Shown here piece after piece: positions 36,671 to 50,155 of a DNA stretch of 64,000 nt; the first letter of the stretch is position 1; each line of letters opens with the position of its first letter. The translations under genes and the position numbers were made by a program. Below the pieces are notes generated by a model. The model saw only the letters and a program-made list of their open reading frames with translations, searched no databases and had not been told where the DNA came from. This stretch comes from Amyelois transitella (Eukaryota > Arthropoda > Insecta > Lepidoptera > Pyralidae), in contig NC_083516.1 in the NCBI RefSeq assembly GCF_032362555.1, positions 6,845,001-6,909,000 on the forward strand, given 5' to 3'.

Positions 36671-37936
36671 TATTTATTTTTGAAACATTTTAAAAGTTTA
36701 ATGTGTTTATATCTAAAACTAGGCGCGAGGCTTTGTTCAAGTGAGTATTTCCAGAAAACAATTATCCCCACAGATCCTGGAAATATTTGGCTTATCAAGT
36801 TGCTAAATTTTAAAATGACAACATTATTTTGGTAAATTAAATACCTACCTATTTAATTAGTACCAACTACCTAAACAACTTCAACAATCAATATACAAAT
36901 TACAGGAAATCACGCCTCTTTCCCGGTAGGTAGCATATATATATATATATATAGGGTATATAGGGTACTACCCTATTATATTAGATAAACAGTGTTCGAA
37001 TGTGTTTACATTGGAAGTGATAAGTACGTGATTAGAACCACATTTGAAGTGTTCTAGTACGAGTAGTAAGTAGAAATCTGTGAATGAACGAAGAGGCCAC
37101 AGGTCAGGAGTGGAGTGCCTCATTATTTACATCAAGCGGACAGCTGCGCGTGCGCGGTTAACTTATACTATTTAAAATCCAGTAGATAACTGCGTAGTTT
37201 AAATTGAGAATGGAAACATAATTAGCTTAATGCGCAATTCATTAGATTTTATGGTTGTAAAGTATCTAAATTAATTGTCTCTCTCGTATCTTAATTATAC
37301 ACAGCTGCTCTTGCATCAACTTGTGAGCCTGAGCTGAGATGTAAGCCTCTCTAACATTGGCGGTTTCAAAGTAAAACACCATAAAAATATTGAATTGAAA
37401 TTATTTTGCGGCTAAAATCCAGAACTCCTTCATATTTTACTTACTTACGTGGTTTAAGAATTCGATTTGTCGACTTTATATTATTATGAACTTTCATATT
37501 AATAAGTATAATTAAGTCCTATTTACTTGGAGCCCTAACTAGTATGTGTGTCGCAATGACGCGATATGTATTGTTCTCGGAAAAATCCATTAAGTTATCA
37601 TTACCACTTAAGTAGATATATACGACTAGAAAAAGTTGTTTACGTCGGAATTCAGGATGAATCTGATTAGAATTGACCCCCCGCATGACATCATCTATCG
37701 TCGAACTACGGCAGCAGCTGTCGATGCAGGCGCCGTCTCCTTCACTTACTTATGCATACGATTTAATATTTATTACTAAGGAAAAAACATGCATCAACTG
37801 AAAATTTAAAAAACAAAGTTTACCTATTCTTACAGGACAAACACTTACCTACCTTGAAGAATATTAGATGCGCCACTTTCTTCGCCACATATTACTTATA
37901 ATTATTTGGGTTTATTGTTCTTAGATATGTAATACT

Positions 37937-38060
37937 TAGTCTGTGACACAGTAGGTCCCGGGTTCGAATCCTGGCGAGGGCATGATGAGACACGAACTTG
38001 GATGTTTAGACATACATAATTCAGTGAATTTCAGTGATGTCAATAGTTTGTAGATATCAC
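37937..38060 (+). repeat. tRNA-derived SINE fragment
   Basis: gtctgtgacacagtaggtcc, then the B box gggttcgaatcc and ggcgagggcatgatgaga, as in the complete copy at 39545-39804 (where it is on the other strand). The A box is not recognisable. Confidence 0.7.
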
Positions 38061-38124
38061 ATGAAGTATTAATTTCATGTTTTTGTTAGTCATGTAAGTA
38101 GGTACATATGTATGAAGGTAGTGT

Positions 38125-38211
38125 GTATCCCTTTCCCACGGATGTCGTAAAAGGCGACTAAGGGATAGGCTTATAAACTTGGGATTCCTCTTTTAGGCGA
38201 TGGGCCAAATC
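38125..38211 (+). repeat. (TATG)n SINE, internal fragment
   Basis: tatccctttcccacggatgt, cgtaaaaggcgactaaggga and ttttaggcgatgggcca; head and tail are missing. Confidence 0.8.
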
Positions 38212-39544
38212 CAAATAAATGTACATTTCACTTGATAAAATATTCTTATCATGGGATAAACGACTATGTGTAGAGCGAACGGACTAGATACGAGTATATA
38301 GAGGACCCAGGATTAGCAGCAATAGGTACCGTTAAAGATCCAAGCTCGAGCTTAATCAGATGACGATGAGGACTGGGTCATCTACTCCAAATTACCTACA
38401 AGATTACTCAAAGTTTAGCATAGTTCATAGATTTGCATATTTTTTCATATGATAAACATTGTGCGAGTCAGTGATTGTTTTTAAAACACTTTATGAAGTT
38501 TTAGTGACTAACAAATTAAAGAGGCCGCGGTCATATCTAGACTTATCTAATAAACCTAGTTTTATTACATGGCTGATGTTATGTGTGCATGAGCGTTGTG
38601 GTTGCGGTCGCCGCTTCGCCCGCCGCCCTGCAGTCTGTGATCGTCTTACAAAAAGCACGTGAGCCAGAGTCACTTGACGACTAGCCAAACTAATCGCAAT
38701 ATATTATTTATGTGTACTATATGTTTCTGTAGATTCTGTCCGTACAAGCTGGTCGATTAGTACTAGCTACGTAGAATGAAGGTTAATTGTGGATGTACCC
38801 ACAGAACATTTTGGAAGCGGTTTCTATCTACTTTTAATCAAGTCGCATTTGGAAGATAAATAGAGAATAGATAGCACTAACTATTGAAAAATGATTATTT
38901 TATTTAACGAATGTTTCTGTTTATGAATTTATTTAATGAAAGATGTGATCCTGTTTATTTTTGTTGGTGGTTAAACACAATAGTTATCAAATTGATTTCT
39001 AACAAATATGGGTGAAATTGTGAAGACCTGTTTGTTCGAAAATGAATTACTAACTACATACTATACAAAACTTTATATCAATAACTCGTGTAGGTAGGTA
39101 GGTAAGTAGTGCTTTCCTCCTCGCTAGCCTATCAGTTCGGCTTATAAAGAAATTGTCAAGAAAATGCCCTTTCAACGAAGTCCGTTCAGTGAATGTCTGA
39201 AACATAAGCAAGCAGCGCTATATTATGATGTATTCAGCCATACCACATCACGATCATCGATTACACGAAGTGCCGAAACTAGGTGCTAAGTAGTTGAAAA
39301 TCGAAAAAGAAATTCCGATATTACATTCATGATCAAATAAAATCATGATATTAAATATTACCTATTTGCGCTGGCAAATCTAGCTAATCCTATCTTGATC
39401 TGGCCGGCAAAATATGATTGACTCAGTTTTTTATTTTGCCTACCACCTAAACGTACTTATAAGTATTTTTTATTTTTCATCACAAAGTTTGAATGCATAG
39501 GCTTTAAAAATAAACGAAAGCTGAGAAGTATTTCGGTAGAACCG

Positions 39545-39575
<31 letters not shown>

Positions 39576-39804
39576 GGGACAAATTACACTGATTGAGTTA
39601 GCCTCGAAGTAAGTTCGAAACTTGTGTTACGAGATACTAACTCAACGATACTATATTTTATAATAAATACTTATATAGATAAACATCCAAGACCCAGGAC
39701 AATCAGAAAAAGTTCTTTTCTCATCATGCCTTGACCGGGATTCGAACCCGGGACCTCCGGTGTCACAGACAAGCGTACTACCGCTGAGCCACAGAGGCCG
39801 TCAT
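39545..39804 (-). repeat. tRNA-derived SINE, complete copy
   Basis: On the minus strand the head reads ggcctctgtggctcagcggt (A box) and then ggtcccgggttcgaatcccg (B box), followed by a non-tRNA body and a poly-A tail, seen as 26 or so T at 39548-39573. The long intact tail suggests recent insertion. It is not a functional tRNA gene: no acceptor stem closes. Confidence 0.88.
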
Positions 39805-42536
39805 TTGTTATATTAGGCGGAATAAAGATAAGCCTCACTGCAAAACACACCTACTAAAGTGGTTATAGCAGTACCTAAGACACTTTTGACTCGGTCTACC
39901 TCGTAAGTGATTAACCACGCCACGCTATGCCGCCGCAGTTTTGTTTCTTTGAACGATTAATAGAGGATATGTACTTCTGTACCTCTAAGTAATAAATGAA
40001 GTTGAAATCTAGCTTTTTATATAAATTTAAATTTCCTTATAATAATAGTTCGATGAACTCTGCCCTACGATGCCAAGTGATTCTGGGTCGAGTTGCAACG
40101 GAACTGGCAGCAGCCAGACTGAGGCAGACAGACACCCGGGCAGACGTTTATAATTAAAAGATTATTTCACCGGAGTGAATCATCTGAAAATATACCCCGC
40201 GGCTGGCTCGCGCTGGCAATGCCACAAAAACAACACATTAACCGTTATGAAAAATTAACAAAAATAAAACCCTCCAGACGGTGACGATTGTGTAATATTG
40301 TAGTTTTCATTCAACCTTTTCTTAATCATGTTTAGATTTTCATTTGTTTACTAAAAATCATCCGAGGATGTTGGTGAGATATTAGTTATGTTTCAATCCT
40401 CTATCACTATAAAAAAATGTGACTTAACTCACTAATTTAGTTCAAAATCGAATATTATATATAAATAAAATGAGTTACTATTGTGTATATTCTTGGCTTC
40501 TGAAAATTCGACTGCAATATTGTATTAGCCATAAAACTCCTCTTATTTTGAAGTAAGAAAAATATTAAATATTTTCACAATACTTTACTCATGTCATTAC
40601 ATGAATAGTGTCAAGCCGTAGAATCATAATCGAATAGTCACAACAGTTTGAATAAATTATAGCACTACTTCCCCATATTTTCCATACACGAATAAGACTT
40701 AACAACGAAGATTTTTTAAACTTTGGATCAAACGTGAGTAGGTATGTATTTAAACGATGACTACTTAATTACTTACTTAAGAGACCCTCGATTTAGAAGT
40801 TCTCATAGTTTATTTTTGACTTGAGAAAAGATAGGAAAGGTGTTAAAGTATATTTTCACATTTTAAAGAAAATAACCTTTTTGTATATGGCTGAGTACCT
40901 CATAATTATATTGAATCTTATAACAACCATATCTACTAGCTAACATGCAGTATCTCTAAAATTGAAAACCTTAATTTTTGATGTCCGTTTAACTATTACC
41001 CGAACTTAATGTACGAGCTCAAATAATATTTACCCAGATGCCCTATCCCACTAGTTACTGAACATTTTATGGGTTCCGCCAAAGATAGCGCACGACCACC
41101 TCCATCACTATAACAAACCTAAGCACTTTATTGCCTACTTTTGTTCTGAACCGAATTGACCCGGCACTAAACACGAGAATACAACACTGCCATACGAATG
41201 AGTGGAAACACTTGTTGCTTTTTATATTCCTTTGAGTGCAACCGTAGACTTTTGAGACAGTCTGGCATAAATCACAAGTTTTACTGTCTCATTGTTGTTT
41301 GCCAACACGATGCACCTCATCACAAAATATAGATTATTTAAAGATTGTCACTTTAATAAAAGTCGTACTCGCATTATGTTATATTCCAAAAAGTCATTTC
41401 GATGCAGGTTGGCTACCTGCCTGTTTAATTTTGTACACAATACTCCTAGTGTACTAAAAGTACCTACTTACTAAAATCTCTAGTGATTAACCCATAGAAA
41501 TGTAGACCTCCAGTTGTAAGTTGGAATTATGTTTCTGGAAATAGTATAATTATACATATTCTATGGCTGTATTGAACGAGAGTTACGAGAAAAGAGTTTA
41601 TGAAATTGCATATCAGCAATTACCTTAAAAAATCCAGGTGCGTTGAAGTCGGCATACTCAAGTGCAGTATTGAAATAATTTTGATTCTTAACGAGTCAGG
41701 GTTTTACTTTTGAAATTATTTCTTTTGAAAAGCACATCAACCTGCGGCTGCCAACATTTAACAAACATGAACAAATAGGTAACACAAAATGCGCAATAAT
41801 AAACCTTTCAGAGGACTTAAGTAATGGGTGCGTAAACTTCGTGATTGTGTTAGTGAGGTGTCTATAACGATAGTTTAATTATTATTATAAAAGTATTAGT
41901 TTGCAATTAAACTGAAAAATAATTTTTCGGTACCGACCTTCGAGTCCCAATTAGATGTACCTAAGTAACTACATTAAGTTTAGCATAGATTTCTCTTCCC
42001 TGTATAGAAGGCTGTTGACAAATCCTTATTTGGCGAGTCGGTCATGGCCTTTGTAAGTACAAAACTCTAAACTAAAGGTACTAACATCAATAATAGATGA
42101 TAATGTGTTAGCTTCTTTCTGTGATATCCATGTTTTATCGGCTCACAATGTTCGCTTTTTGCCGAGTCGTAAAACTTGATGTTTGGGAGAGTTTCTGTGC
42201 AGGGGCTGACGAGGGGATATGAAAGCAGCGCGGCACTATAGGCGTGTTGGCAGTGCTCCAGGCTCTTAAACATCTAATTTTGTAATAGGACCATAAAATA
42301 TAAGTTTCAATCAAATTCGGTTCATTATAGGGTAATTTTAGTTCATTTTATGCAAGAATGAAATACCTAGTACGTTAAAATGAAATAGCTCAGTAGAAAT
42401 AGCTAATTAATTGCACATATTGGTGCTGGATCACAACACAGGTGCAGCTTAAGAATATATATTTATGTTTATTTATTAAAAATAAAACAACAATATTTTC
42501 AATGTACTTAATCTCATAACTTTATCAACGTTAAAA

Positions 42537-42713
42537 AATTGGCAAGGCTAAGCAGATCAAAGAAAAAATCTCCTTTGTTGATCACAAATCAGACATGTTA
42601 GTTTTCATATTGAACAGAAAAATTAAACGCGATCTTACTCATTAAGACGCGAACTGATTTGTGATCACCAAAAGAGAAATATTTACTTTGATCTACTCAG
42701 ACTTTGCCAATTC
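42537..42713. mobile_element. Small foldback (MITE-like) element
   Basis: The left arm reads ttggcaaggctaagcagatc then tgatcacaaatcag. The complemented right arm reads ttggcaaagtctgagtagat then tgatcacaaatcag. Arms of about 55-60 bp pair imperfectly around a loop of about 60 bp. There is no coding capacity. Confidence 0.65.
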
Positions 42714-43437
42714 TTCACCCTTGATCAGGCCTCCTGTTTACACGGACTCGTTCTTAAAATATATTCAAGGAAACTTCTGAATGAGACCTGAATATATGTG
42801 TTGATTTAGAAAATGGAAATCCGGTAACCCCGACCAGGTCGCAAGGCAAAAGGCACGTGATTTAACAAAAAAACATGGAAAATATTCAAAATGTATTTTA
42901 TAGGTAACAATCAATCAGTTTTGTCCTGAAATCGTAATATGTAATGGCTAATAATAAAAAATATGATAAAGATCAAGTAAGAGTTTATGTGGGTTAAATA
43001 TTCAGATGGATAAGATTAGCGTAAATATAAAATTGAACCTAAATGGAATTATTACTGAAAAGCAAAAGTATGCACATTTAGCTATTGTTTAATAGTTTGA
43101 GGATATTTACATTGAGGTTATTATACTTAATAAAGCGATATTTAATAAAATCAGATGTCATATAAGTCATTTACTCAGTCATTTTCAAAAAAAAAATAAC
43201 ACCAAACAACCACCAAAAAATCTTCTTAAATTTAGAAACCTAGTTTCCATACAATATCAATCTCAAATACTGCGGTACGAAAGGTAAATCAAAAAACCTC
43301 ATGCAAAGGGATGATTATGCCGAAACTTTATGCAAACCCAATATGACCCATCTCGGCGAAGCGTAGCTGTAGCCCAGTAAATAATAAACACTTTTAATTT
43401 TAACATAGTTTATAAACAATAAATATGAGTTAACATA

Positions 43438-43505
43438 TGCCCTGTGGTTCCCGGCGCTTTAGAATACGAACATGCACTTGTAGTAAAAGGCGACTAAGGG
43501 AATAG
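43438..43505 (+). repeat. (TATG)n SINE, head fragment
   Basis: gccctgtggttcccggcgct followed by gtaaaaggcgactaaggg; diverged and cut short. Confidence 0.65.
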
Positions 43506-44379
43506 AAGGACAATCATTTACTGAAAGCTTCAATGCTGGTCTAGTAATGAAGAGAACCTAGTGTGATATTTTTAGTATCATAGCTTCTTTTCTTGTTTTT
43601 TGCCATCTTAGCAGATGGTAAAAGTCAATCAAGGGAAATGCTATAAACTTGGTATTCTTCTTTACGCTCATAAGCGTTAATGAAGTAGCGGTTGCAGTCG
43701 AAACCTTTGTAGCACCTGTCGTAGCAGTAGTGTAGCACTCGCTACGAAACTGTCATGTAGAATGTAGATTTGATGATTTGTCCAAATATACATATATGAA
43801 TACTTAAGTTTAAAACGCTCATTTTCTGATATGAAAAATACCTACTATATAAAAAATAAAAATACCTATTAGCGTTGCCGAAAACGAATTATAATAAACG
43901 GATAATAGAAGTTGTTGTCATTACTTTTTTTCATTTTCTTCTCTGAAATTTGGTATCTGCAATAATTTATGGGATTAATAAGGGATGACGATTAAATTTA
44001 TTAACGAAAAGGAAATTAAATTCATGATTTAAAAAAATGTTTTAGATATTGTATATTGCTTTAAGTTTGATACTTTATTTATTTCAAAAATTAATATTTA
44101 TACCGTATCGTTTAAAACGAACGGAGACGCGTCTTTGTGTCACGGGTACAAAAATAAAATGCAATACACGACTCGACTGTCTGGGTGACCGCATGATGCA
44201 ATATAACTACATCATTAATCAGTATAGTGTAAAATAGTACTGTGAGTTTAAAGGGAAAAGTTGTTTAAAGGTTTAAACGTATCTTCTATTTAGGTCGACA
44301 AAACCAGAGCTTTTAAATACTTATAAAAATGTAGCTAGTTATTCTACGTTTAACTTCGTTTTTAATTATTTTTATACAA

Positions 44380-44638
44380 ACATACATACATATGATCATG
44401 TCTATATCCCCTACGGGGTAGACAGAGCCAACAGTCTTGAAAAGACTATAGGCCACTTTCCGCTGTTTTGCTTAATGATAAAATTGAGATTCAAATAGTG
44501 ACAGGTTGCTAGCCCATCGCACAAAAGAAGAATCCCAAGTTTATAAGCCTATCCCTTAGTCGCCTTTTACGACATCCATGAGAACGAGATGGAGTGGTCC
44601 TATTCTTTTTTATATAAGTGCCGGGAACCACACGGCAC
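44380..44638 (-). repeat. (TATG)n SINE, near full-length
   Basis: catacatacatatgatcatg at the left (tail) to gccgggaaccacacggcac at the right (head); all internal blocks are present. Confidence 0.87.
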
Positions 44639-44751
44639 GGCAATTATTTTTATTGTAATGTAATCCAATAAATGCCTTATTGATTATGCCTTGATATAAT
44701 GACAGCTTAAAAAAAAGCTTAGCTGTTGTAGACTTGCAGTCATGTTATACA

Positions 44752-44956
44752 TTACTATTATAAAGGCGAAAGTTTGTATGGATGTATGGATGTTTGTTAC
44801 TCTTTCACGCAAAATCTACTGAACCGATTACCAGGAAATTTGGTATGTAGGTAGCTGAAGACCCAGAATAACACATAGGCTACTTTTTATCCCAGAGTTC
44901 CCGCGGGATTGATAGGGTTTCCATGCGGACGAAGTCGCGGGCGGCCTCTAGTACAT
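44752..44956 (-). repeat. Dispersed repeat with 'gacgaagtcgcgggcggc' end
   Basis: Contains ggcgaaagtttgtatggatg, then aatctactgaaccgattacc, then catgcggacgaagtcgcggg and 'ctctagta'. A common lepidopteran repeat or LINE tail; related pieces are at 1745-1835 and 19081-19290. Confidence 0.65.
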
Positions 44957-45623
44957 TATCTTTTCAATTAATAGAAATTGATGGAAAGAGGGATATCTAG
45001 TAATTTTAACAAGAACCTTTTTAATTATGTGCAATCCCAACAAGTACCTACCCACATTTTTTATTATCAACATAAGTTGAACTTATCTATGCGTGACACG
45101 CAAAAGGGATCATCGATCGATACAATAACAAATAACAAACAACGATTGCGTACTTATTTAGGTAGGTACTTATTTACTGCGTGCGTAAACTATATCGGTA
45201 TCATTAGGCTTCATTCATGCAACATTTATGTCATTGAAATCGCATTTTAAGATAACAAACGTGCCGCTTCGTGGTTTTAATTTAAGTGTCACACTAAGAA
45301 TTCAGCAATCAGAGATCGTAATGAATTTTATTTGCTATTCCGACGAATGGAAAATCTGTATGAGCTGTCATTAGATTTTACAGCTACCACTAAACATTTT
45401 ATACAGATAATTAAAACTTGCGTCGTATATTTTAACGAGCGTAATTCGAGGTCCTAGAGTAACGGGTGTTTTAAATATGTAATTTCTTCTATGTTATGTC
45501 TCAATATCACTAAAAGCGAACTGGTTTTGTAGGTAATTGTTGGATTTATTAATTTTAGTAGTTAAATTTGATATTGGTAGGGGCAAGCGCGGGGCGGGGG
45601 GATGTGTCTCATCTCATCCAGCT

Positions 45624-45632
45624 TATATATAA
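45624..45632 (+). promoter_or_regulatory. TATA box of the secreted-peptide gene
   Basis: TATATATAA lies about 120 bp upstream of the ATG at 45750. Transcription would start near 45655 and give a 5' UTR of about 95 nt. The surrounding 45590-45720 is GC-richer than its neighbourhood. Confidence 0.5.
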
Positions 45633-45749
45633 TCTGTGCGGTTTGGAGGGCCGCCGTCACTCCTCCGCGCCTTGCCGCCGTGCGCGTACTGTACCCGCCA
45701 CCGAAGTGAACTCGCTCGAAGTATACCTGCGCACTCGCAAATTTACAAT

Positions 45750-48700
45750 ATGAAGTTATTGATTTTACTGGCCCTTTGCGGCACGGTATATCTTATGCCC
45801 ATGGAAATGGTAAGTAGACTTTCGCTTTCGGTATACTTTAAAGTTTTAATAACACCGAATTTCAGGGATTTTTGGGTATCGCCGCCGTTTATTTATCCGT
45901 GGTTGAACTAAACATTTTTCAACAAAGCTTTCGCTTCGGTTAGGTTTAAATTTTAAAAGCTACACTTATAAAAATCTACCCTTTTTTTCAAATTACCGTG
46001 TTATATGACTGATACCCACCAACATTTTGTAATCCAAAAAGTTCGTTGGAATAACTCAATACTTTTGTATCTAGGTATTAAATAATTTACAAAATTTAAT
46101 AAATCAGAAAGAAGTTGCATTTTAAGAATTTGTCTGTGTATTTCATCATGATGAACCTTTTTATTTTCCTTAAGAAAGTCTTAGGTTTTGAATCAAATAG
46201 CGTAATTATAAACGACCTATTCCCGATAAAAAATAACTAGTAAATTATTGAAGTTTTTATGAATACGACTTAAAAAGTAAGCTTTGTGGCATAAGAACGA
46301 CAAAAAAATTACCTGGAATTATACGTTAAAAATGTCCAGAAGCATCGCTGATTAAAATGAAAAGCGCGCGCCGAAAAAATATCTTCGCGAAAAACCGCAC
46401 TTGTAGCTAATAAATGATTAAAATGTAATCTAAAGATGAATCCTTTAAAAAGTTATAAGGCGCTGGTTTTTTATAGGTACCCACATTTTATATTAAAAGG
46501 AACAAAATAATTCATACGTGACTTTCCTAGAAAGGTTGGAATTCTCCTATTTTTACATTCCCAAAAATATACAAATGTAATTTTAAACAGTTAAATAGAT
46601 GTGTCAAAGCTAGCTTATAAAACTAGGTTTAGATACGACATGGAAAAACCATGGAAAAAAGCTATTTGAAAAAAAAATATTTTGTTATTAATAAATAAAA
46701 GTTAATTAAGGAATAAAAAAAACTGTATCACAAAACCACTTTAAAATCTAAAACCAGACCAACAAAACACGCTCTAAACAAGAAGATAGTCTCTGAAATT
46801 ATTATTACAAACTATTCTTACTTACACGTATTATATTTTACGTTGTTTCTATAAGTCATAATTATACAGCTATGTTAAAGTTAGTTAGTTTTTGTTATTT
46901 TTTAAACTTATTTTTTTATTTAATTTGTACGAATTCGTGTTAGGTATACTTATTATGCAGAGCAGCCTTAACTATCTAAACAATGATACCTAACAAGTGA
47001 TTTCATGAATTCTTGCACTTATTGCAAGCAAACCCGTAAGCAACAGCGAATATGTTTACATATTTGAAATGTGCTAAGAAAGTTGTTTCGTTAATATTTT
47101 TTATAGTTCTTTAATCTATATTGTAATTGTGTCTATATTGTTGTGTTGTAATCAATTTAACGTGACGTCATATAACCAACGGACGATCAGGAGGTTTCTA
47201 ACGATATTTTATTTATCTATATATGATAACTAGTTTAGAAGTGATTAAGAATAGATAAACATCCATACCCAAAAACATACAATGCTAAATCAGAACCCTC
47301 CTTTTTGTTTCGCCCTAGTCTAGTGAAAAAGCGGAGAACGTAACGAAGTGCTTGAGATTCGTGCAGTTTTAAGTTCGATTTGATCAGTTATCTCATTGTT
47401 TACAATTTGAATTTTTAAATTGCCCATTATCATTGTTATTTTAGCACACATGTGATTTTATCATATGTTTACAAGAGAATAGCAAAAAATTTAGGTATAA
47501 ATTTTCAACTTCACGTATACAAACAAATCATTATTTCACTTCATCCATTGCTAAGATTATGTAAATCAAAGAGAGGAGTGCCATATTATAATATTATGCC
47601 ATATAAGATTGATAAGGTTGCTTTATTTGGTTTATACTTATAAAAAGGTAACTGACCTATACATACACGTCTATCCGGTAATATTATTGCCGAAATTAAT
47701 AAAATAATTATGATAAGGTAAGCATCCGCATATAAATAATGTAAGGAAATATCCACCGAAGAATGGGGCTTTCCTCTAAAGGGTAAATACTAGTTATGAA
47801 CAAATAAATCAAAACGGTAATGGCTTGTGACAAAAGTAGAATGTTTGGCCAGATGGCGACTTTATGATTCTATTTCCGACTGCGTGTTGGCCATGAGAAA
47901 TGAATCACTTTTCACGTGGTACGCTAGGCGAGGGACTCGTAAAAAATTTACGTTAGGCGTACAACACCCACACATAGTAAAAAGTAAACAATACCGCTGG
48001 TCGTCGACCCTCATCTACTCGCTTAATATTATAAAAGAAAACTTCTGAAAGATGAATCCCCGTCGTTATCATAACTGCTTTATTTTCATGTTCATAGATT
48101 TATTATAATTAGTTTGGCCCCAATTTCATCCTTTATCCCTGATCAAGTAAAATAAACATAGACGACGACATCCCTTTTAAATTAAAAGTATGCCGAGAGC
48201 CGTGCATCATACTGGCTACGTTCGGCTCATTCCCATCACTTTTAGTTGAGAATAAGCCCCTATTTCCTGTTCTGTCGTAGGATCCAGATACTTGCTGTGT
48301 AGATGTCCGTTTACATGATTAGCCGACCGTCGTTTCACTTCATTCATGTTTCGGCTGCTAACGCGCCCACCTCGCTGCGGATACGCTCAAGGGCGTGCGT
48401 ACAATCATATTGTATTGATACTCGTATCATGCGAAATGATAACCTACTCTGGTTAACACAAAGGGTAACGGACAATGCACCTATTACACTTTGTAAAGGA
48501 TTGTAATACGTTATATTAATTTTGGAAAATTACACAATAATAATACCTACCTATCGAATTGTATGTGTTCGTACACTTAAGCTGAAATAAACGAAGTTTT
48601 CTTTCTCATTTTAAAATATTACGAACATATGATTCATAAATCAGGTTAAAATGTAATATTAATATATTAGGGTACGTAAAACCTATACTCATACAAAGTA

Positions 48701-50155
48701 ACCGTTTGTAAAATTAAACTAATACTGATAAATCAATTTAAAAAAGAAACAAAGTACCTTGATAGTTTTACAAGATTTAACTAGATTAAACAGATATATA
48801 AATAAAAAAATAAAAAGATTTTGTTACTGTTTTTATGTCAGTCAAAATATTACATATTTAATTTATGTAATTTTAAATCGCCATTTGACAGGTCCATTAT
48901 GTCTTACATTCTCAACATTTACCGCGCTCAAGTTAGTATCGGTAAAAGTTCATAATGACTTTTACCAGTAAGAGTTGGTTAATCGTTTTACTGTAATATC
49001 TTGGGATTTACTGTGGTTCGTGCTTTTACAGTAATATATATATATATATATATATAAATTGTATACGTTGGATTCATTTTACACTTGTCAATTTATAAGT
49101 AGTTGTCAGAATTATCACACTTGTATTATTATTCATTGACGTAGTTGTTCGAACTTTGTTATAATGATAGTCAAGTGCATCGCTTTTGCCCTTTGATTGA
49201 GAAAATGCCAGCGAGCATTAAATGACTTGTTATATCACGATATTTCAATGAAACTACGCACACTATGATTAGAGTTATCGACATACATAATCACGTCTTT
49301 ATCCCTCTGGAGTAGACAGAGCCGACAGTCTTGAAAAGACTGAAAGGGCATATAAAGCTGTATGGCTTAGTGATGGAATTGAGATTCAAATAGTGGCAGG
49401 TTTCCCGGGCGAAGCGACTGGCACACGCTTTTTCTCTTCGCTACCTGACAAATCTGCTTTGGGTTAATATTTGATGTTTTTTCAGGGTTCGTCGGCGCAA
49501 AATGTGACTGCCACTTCTCCTAAAACAATTTGCGCTCCGCAAACACCATGCTCATGGTCTGTTTATAATCCTCATACAAGGGAAATATTAAAGGAGATAG
49601 GCAACACATAGTAAGTATATGTTTGATATGAAACTGCATTCACTAAAACGTTGCAAACTTATTCCTCAACTCCCTTCTCGTCAAACCGCGGTTAAAAAAA
49701 TAAAAGGCGTAATGTTTCTATTTTATTGTTTGTATATTATACTATTAATCAGTGTGACTTTGAGTCACACAGCAGATACCATAAAGAAAATAGTCATAAA
49801 AAAAATACTAATGAGATATTGAATGAGTAACCATGGTCTAATTTTTAGGATCCCCTGTTTACAGGATCACCATCATAGTCAGACGATAATAGCTACGTAC
49901 AGTTAACTATCCCACTCTTGGATCGTAACCATTCATATAATTGTAAATGGGAGAAGAGTTGAAACCAATTGAGAGTTAGTTCAATATTTGCGGGTTTCGT
50001 TTTTCTTATAACATATTTTATACAAATTATTTCCTTTCAGTTGCGTATGCCCTGCCGACTTAATATGCCAAATAACAGAGGACGACATTCCGGTGAGCAG
50101 TTACATTCACCGCTGCCGATCAAAAGACTTCGAATCGGACATTGCGGACAGATAG
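45750..50155 (+). CDS. Secreted six-cysteine peptide, family not recognised
   Basis: Three exons, 45750-45809, 49486-49610 and 50041-50155, join in phase (0, then 2) with GT-AG introns and give 99 aa. MKLLILLALCGTVYL is a signal peptide, and exon 1 encodes little else. The mature part has six cysteines in the pattern C-x5-C, then about 22 residues, then C-x-C-x5-C and a last C about 15 residues on (ICAPQTPCSW; NTYCVCPADLICQITEDD; SYIHRCRSKDF). The conserved look of CSWSVYNPHTREI suggests a real family. It has no dibasic cleavage sites typical of short neuropeptides. It could be a hormone, growth-factor-like or defence peptide; function unknown. AATAAA lies at 50570-50575. Intron 1 is 3.7 kb. 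Confidence 0.85.
49035..49058. repeat. (AT)n microsatellite
   Basis: About a dozen AT units in intron 1 of the secreted-peptide gene. Confidence 0.85.
49281..49403 (-). repeat. (TATG)n SINE, partial
   Basis: acatacataatcacgtcttt to attcaaatagtggcaggtt; the tail half only. It ends about 80 bp upstream of the exon 2 acceptor of the secreted-peptide gene. Confidence 0.8.

Larger units (their letters stand above)
34997..45749. other. 10.7-kb gene-poor interval
   Basis: Upstream of SPT4 and of the secreted-peptide gene. Apart from the repeats listed separately I find no spliced or intronless gene. Small ORFs at 38459-38662, 41292-41474, 42273-42067 and 44049-44237 show no family resemblance. Simple repeats: (CT)n near 35685-35700, (AT)n at 36935-36953. 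A moderately GC-rich patch at 38575-38665 is unexplained. Confidence 0.45.

Noticed and set aside
37937-37985. Possible tRNA gene (gggttcgaatcc)
   Set aside because: Only the B box and neighbours are present; no acceptor stem or A box. It matches the tRNA-derived SINE at 39545-39804.
39730-39804. Possible minus-strand tRNA gene with A and B boxes
   Set aside because: Followed by a SINE body and poly-A tail; the cloverleaf does not close. A tRNA-derived SINE explains it.
47827-48048. 73-aa ORF in intron 1 of the secreted-peptide gene
   Set aside because: No family resemblance and no splice partner found; treated as chance.
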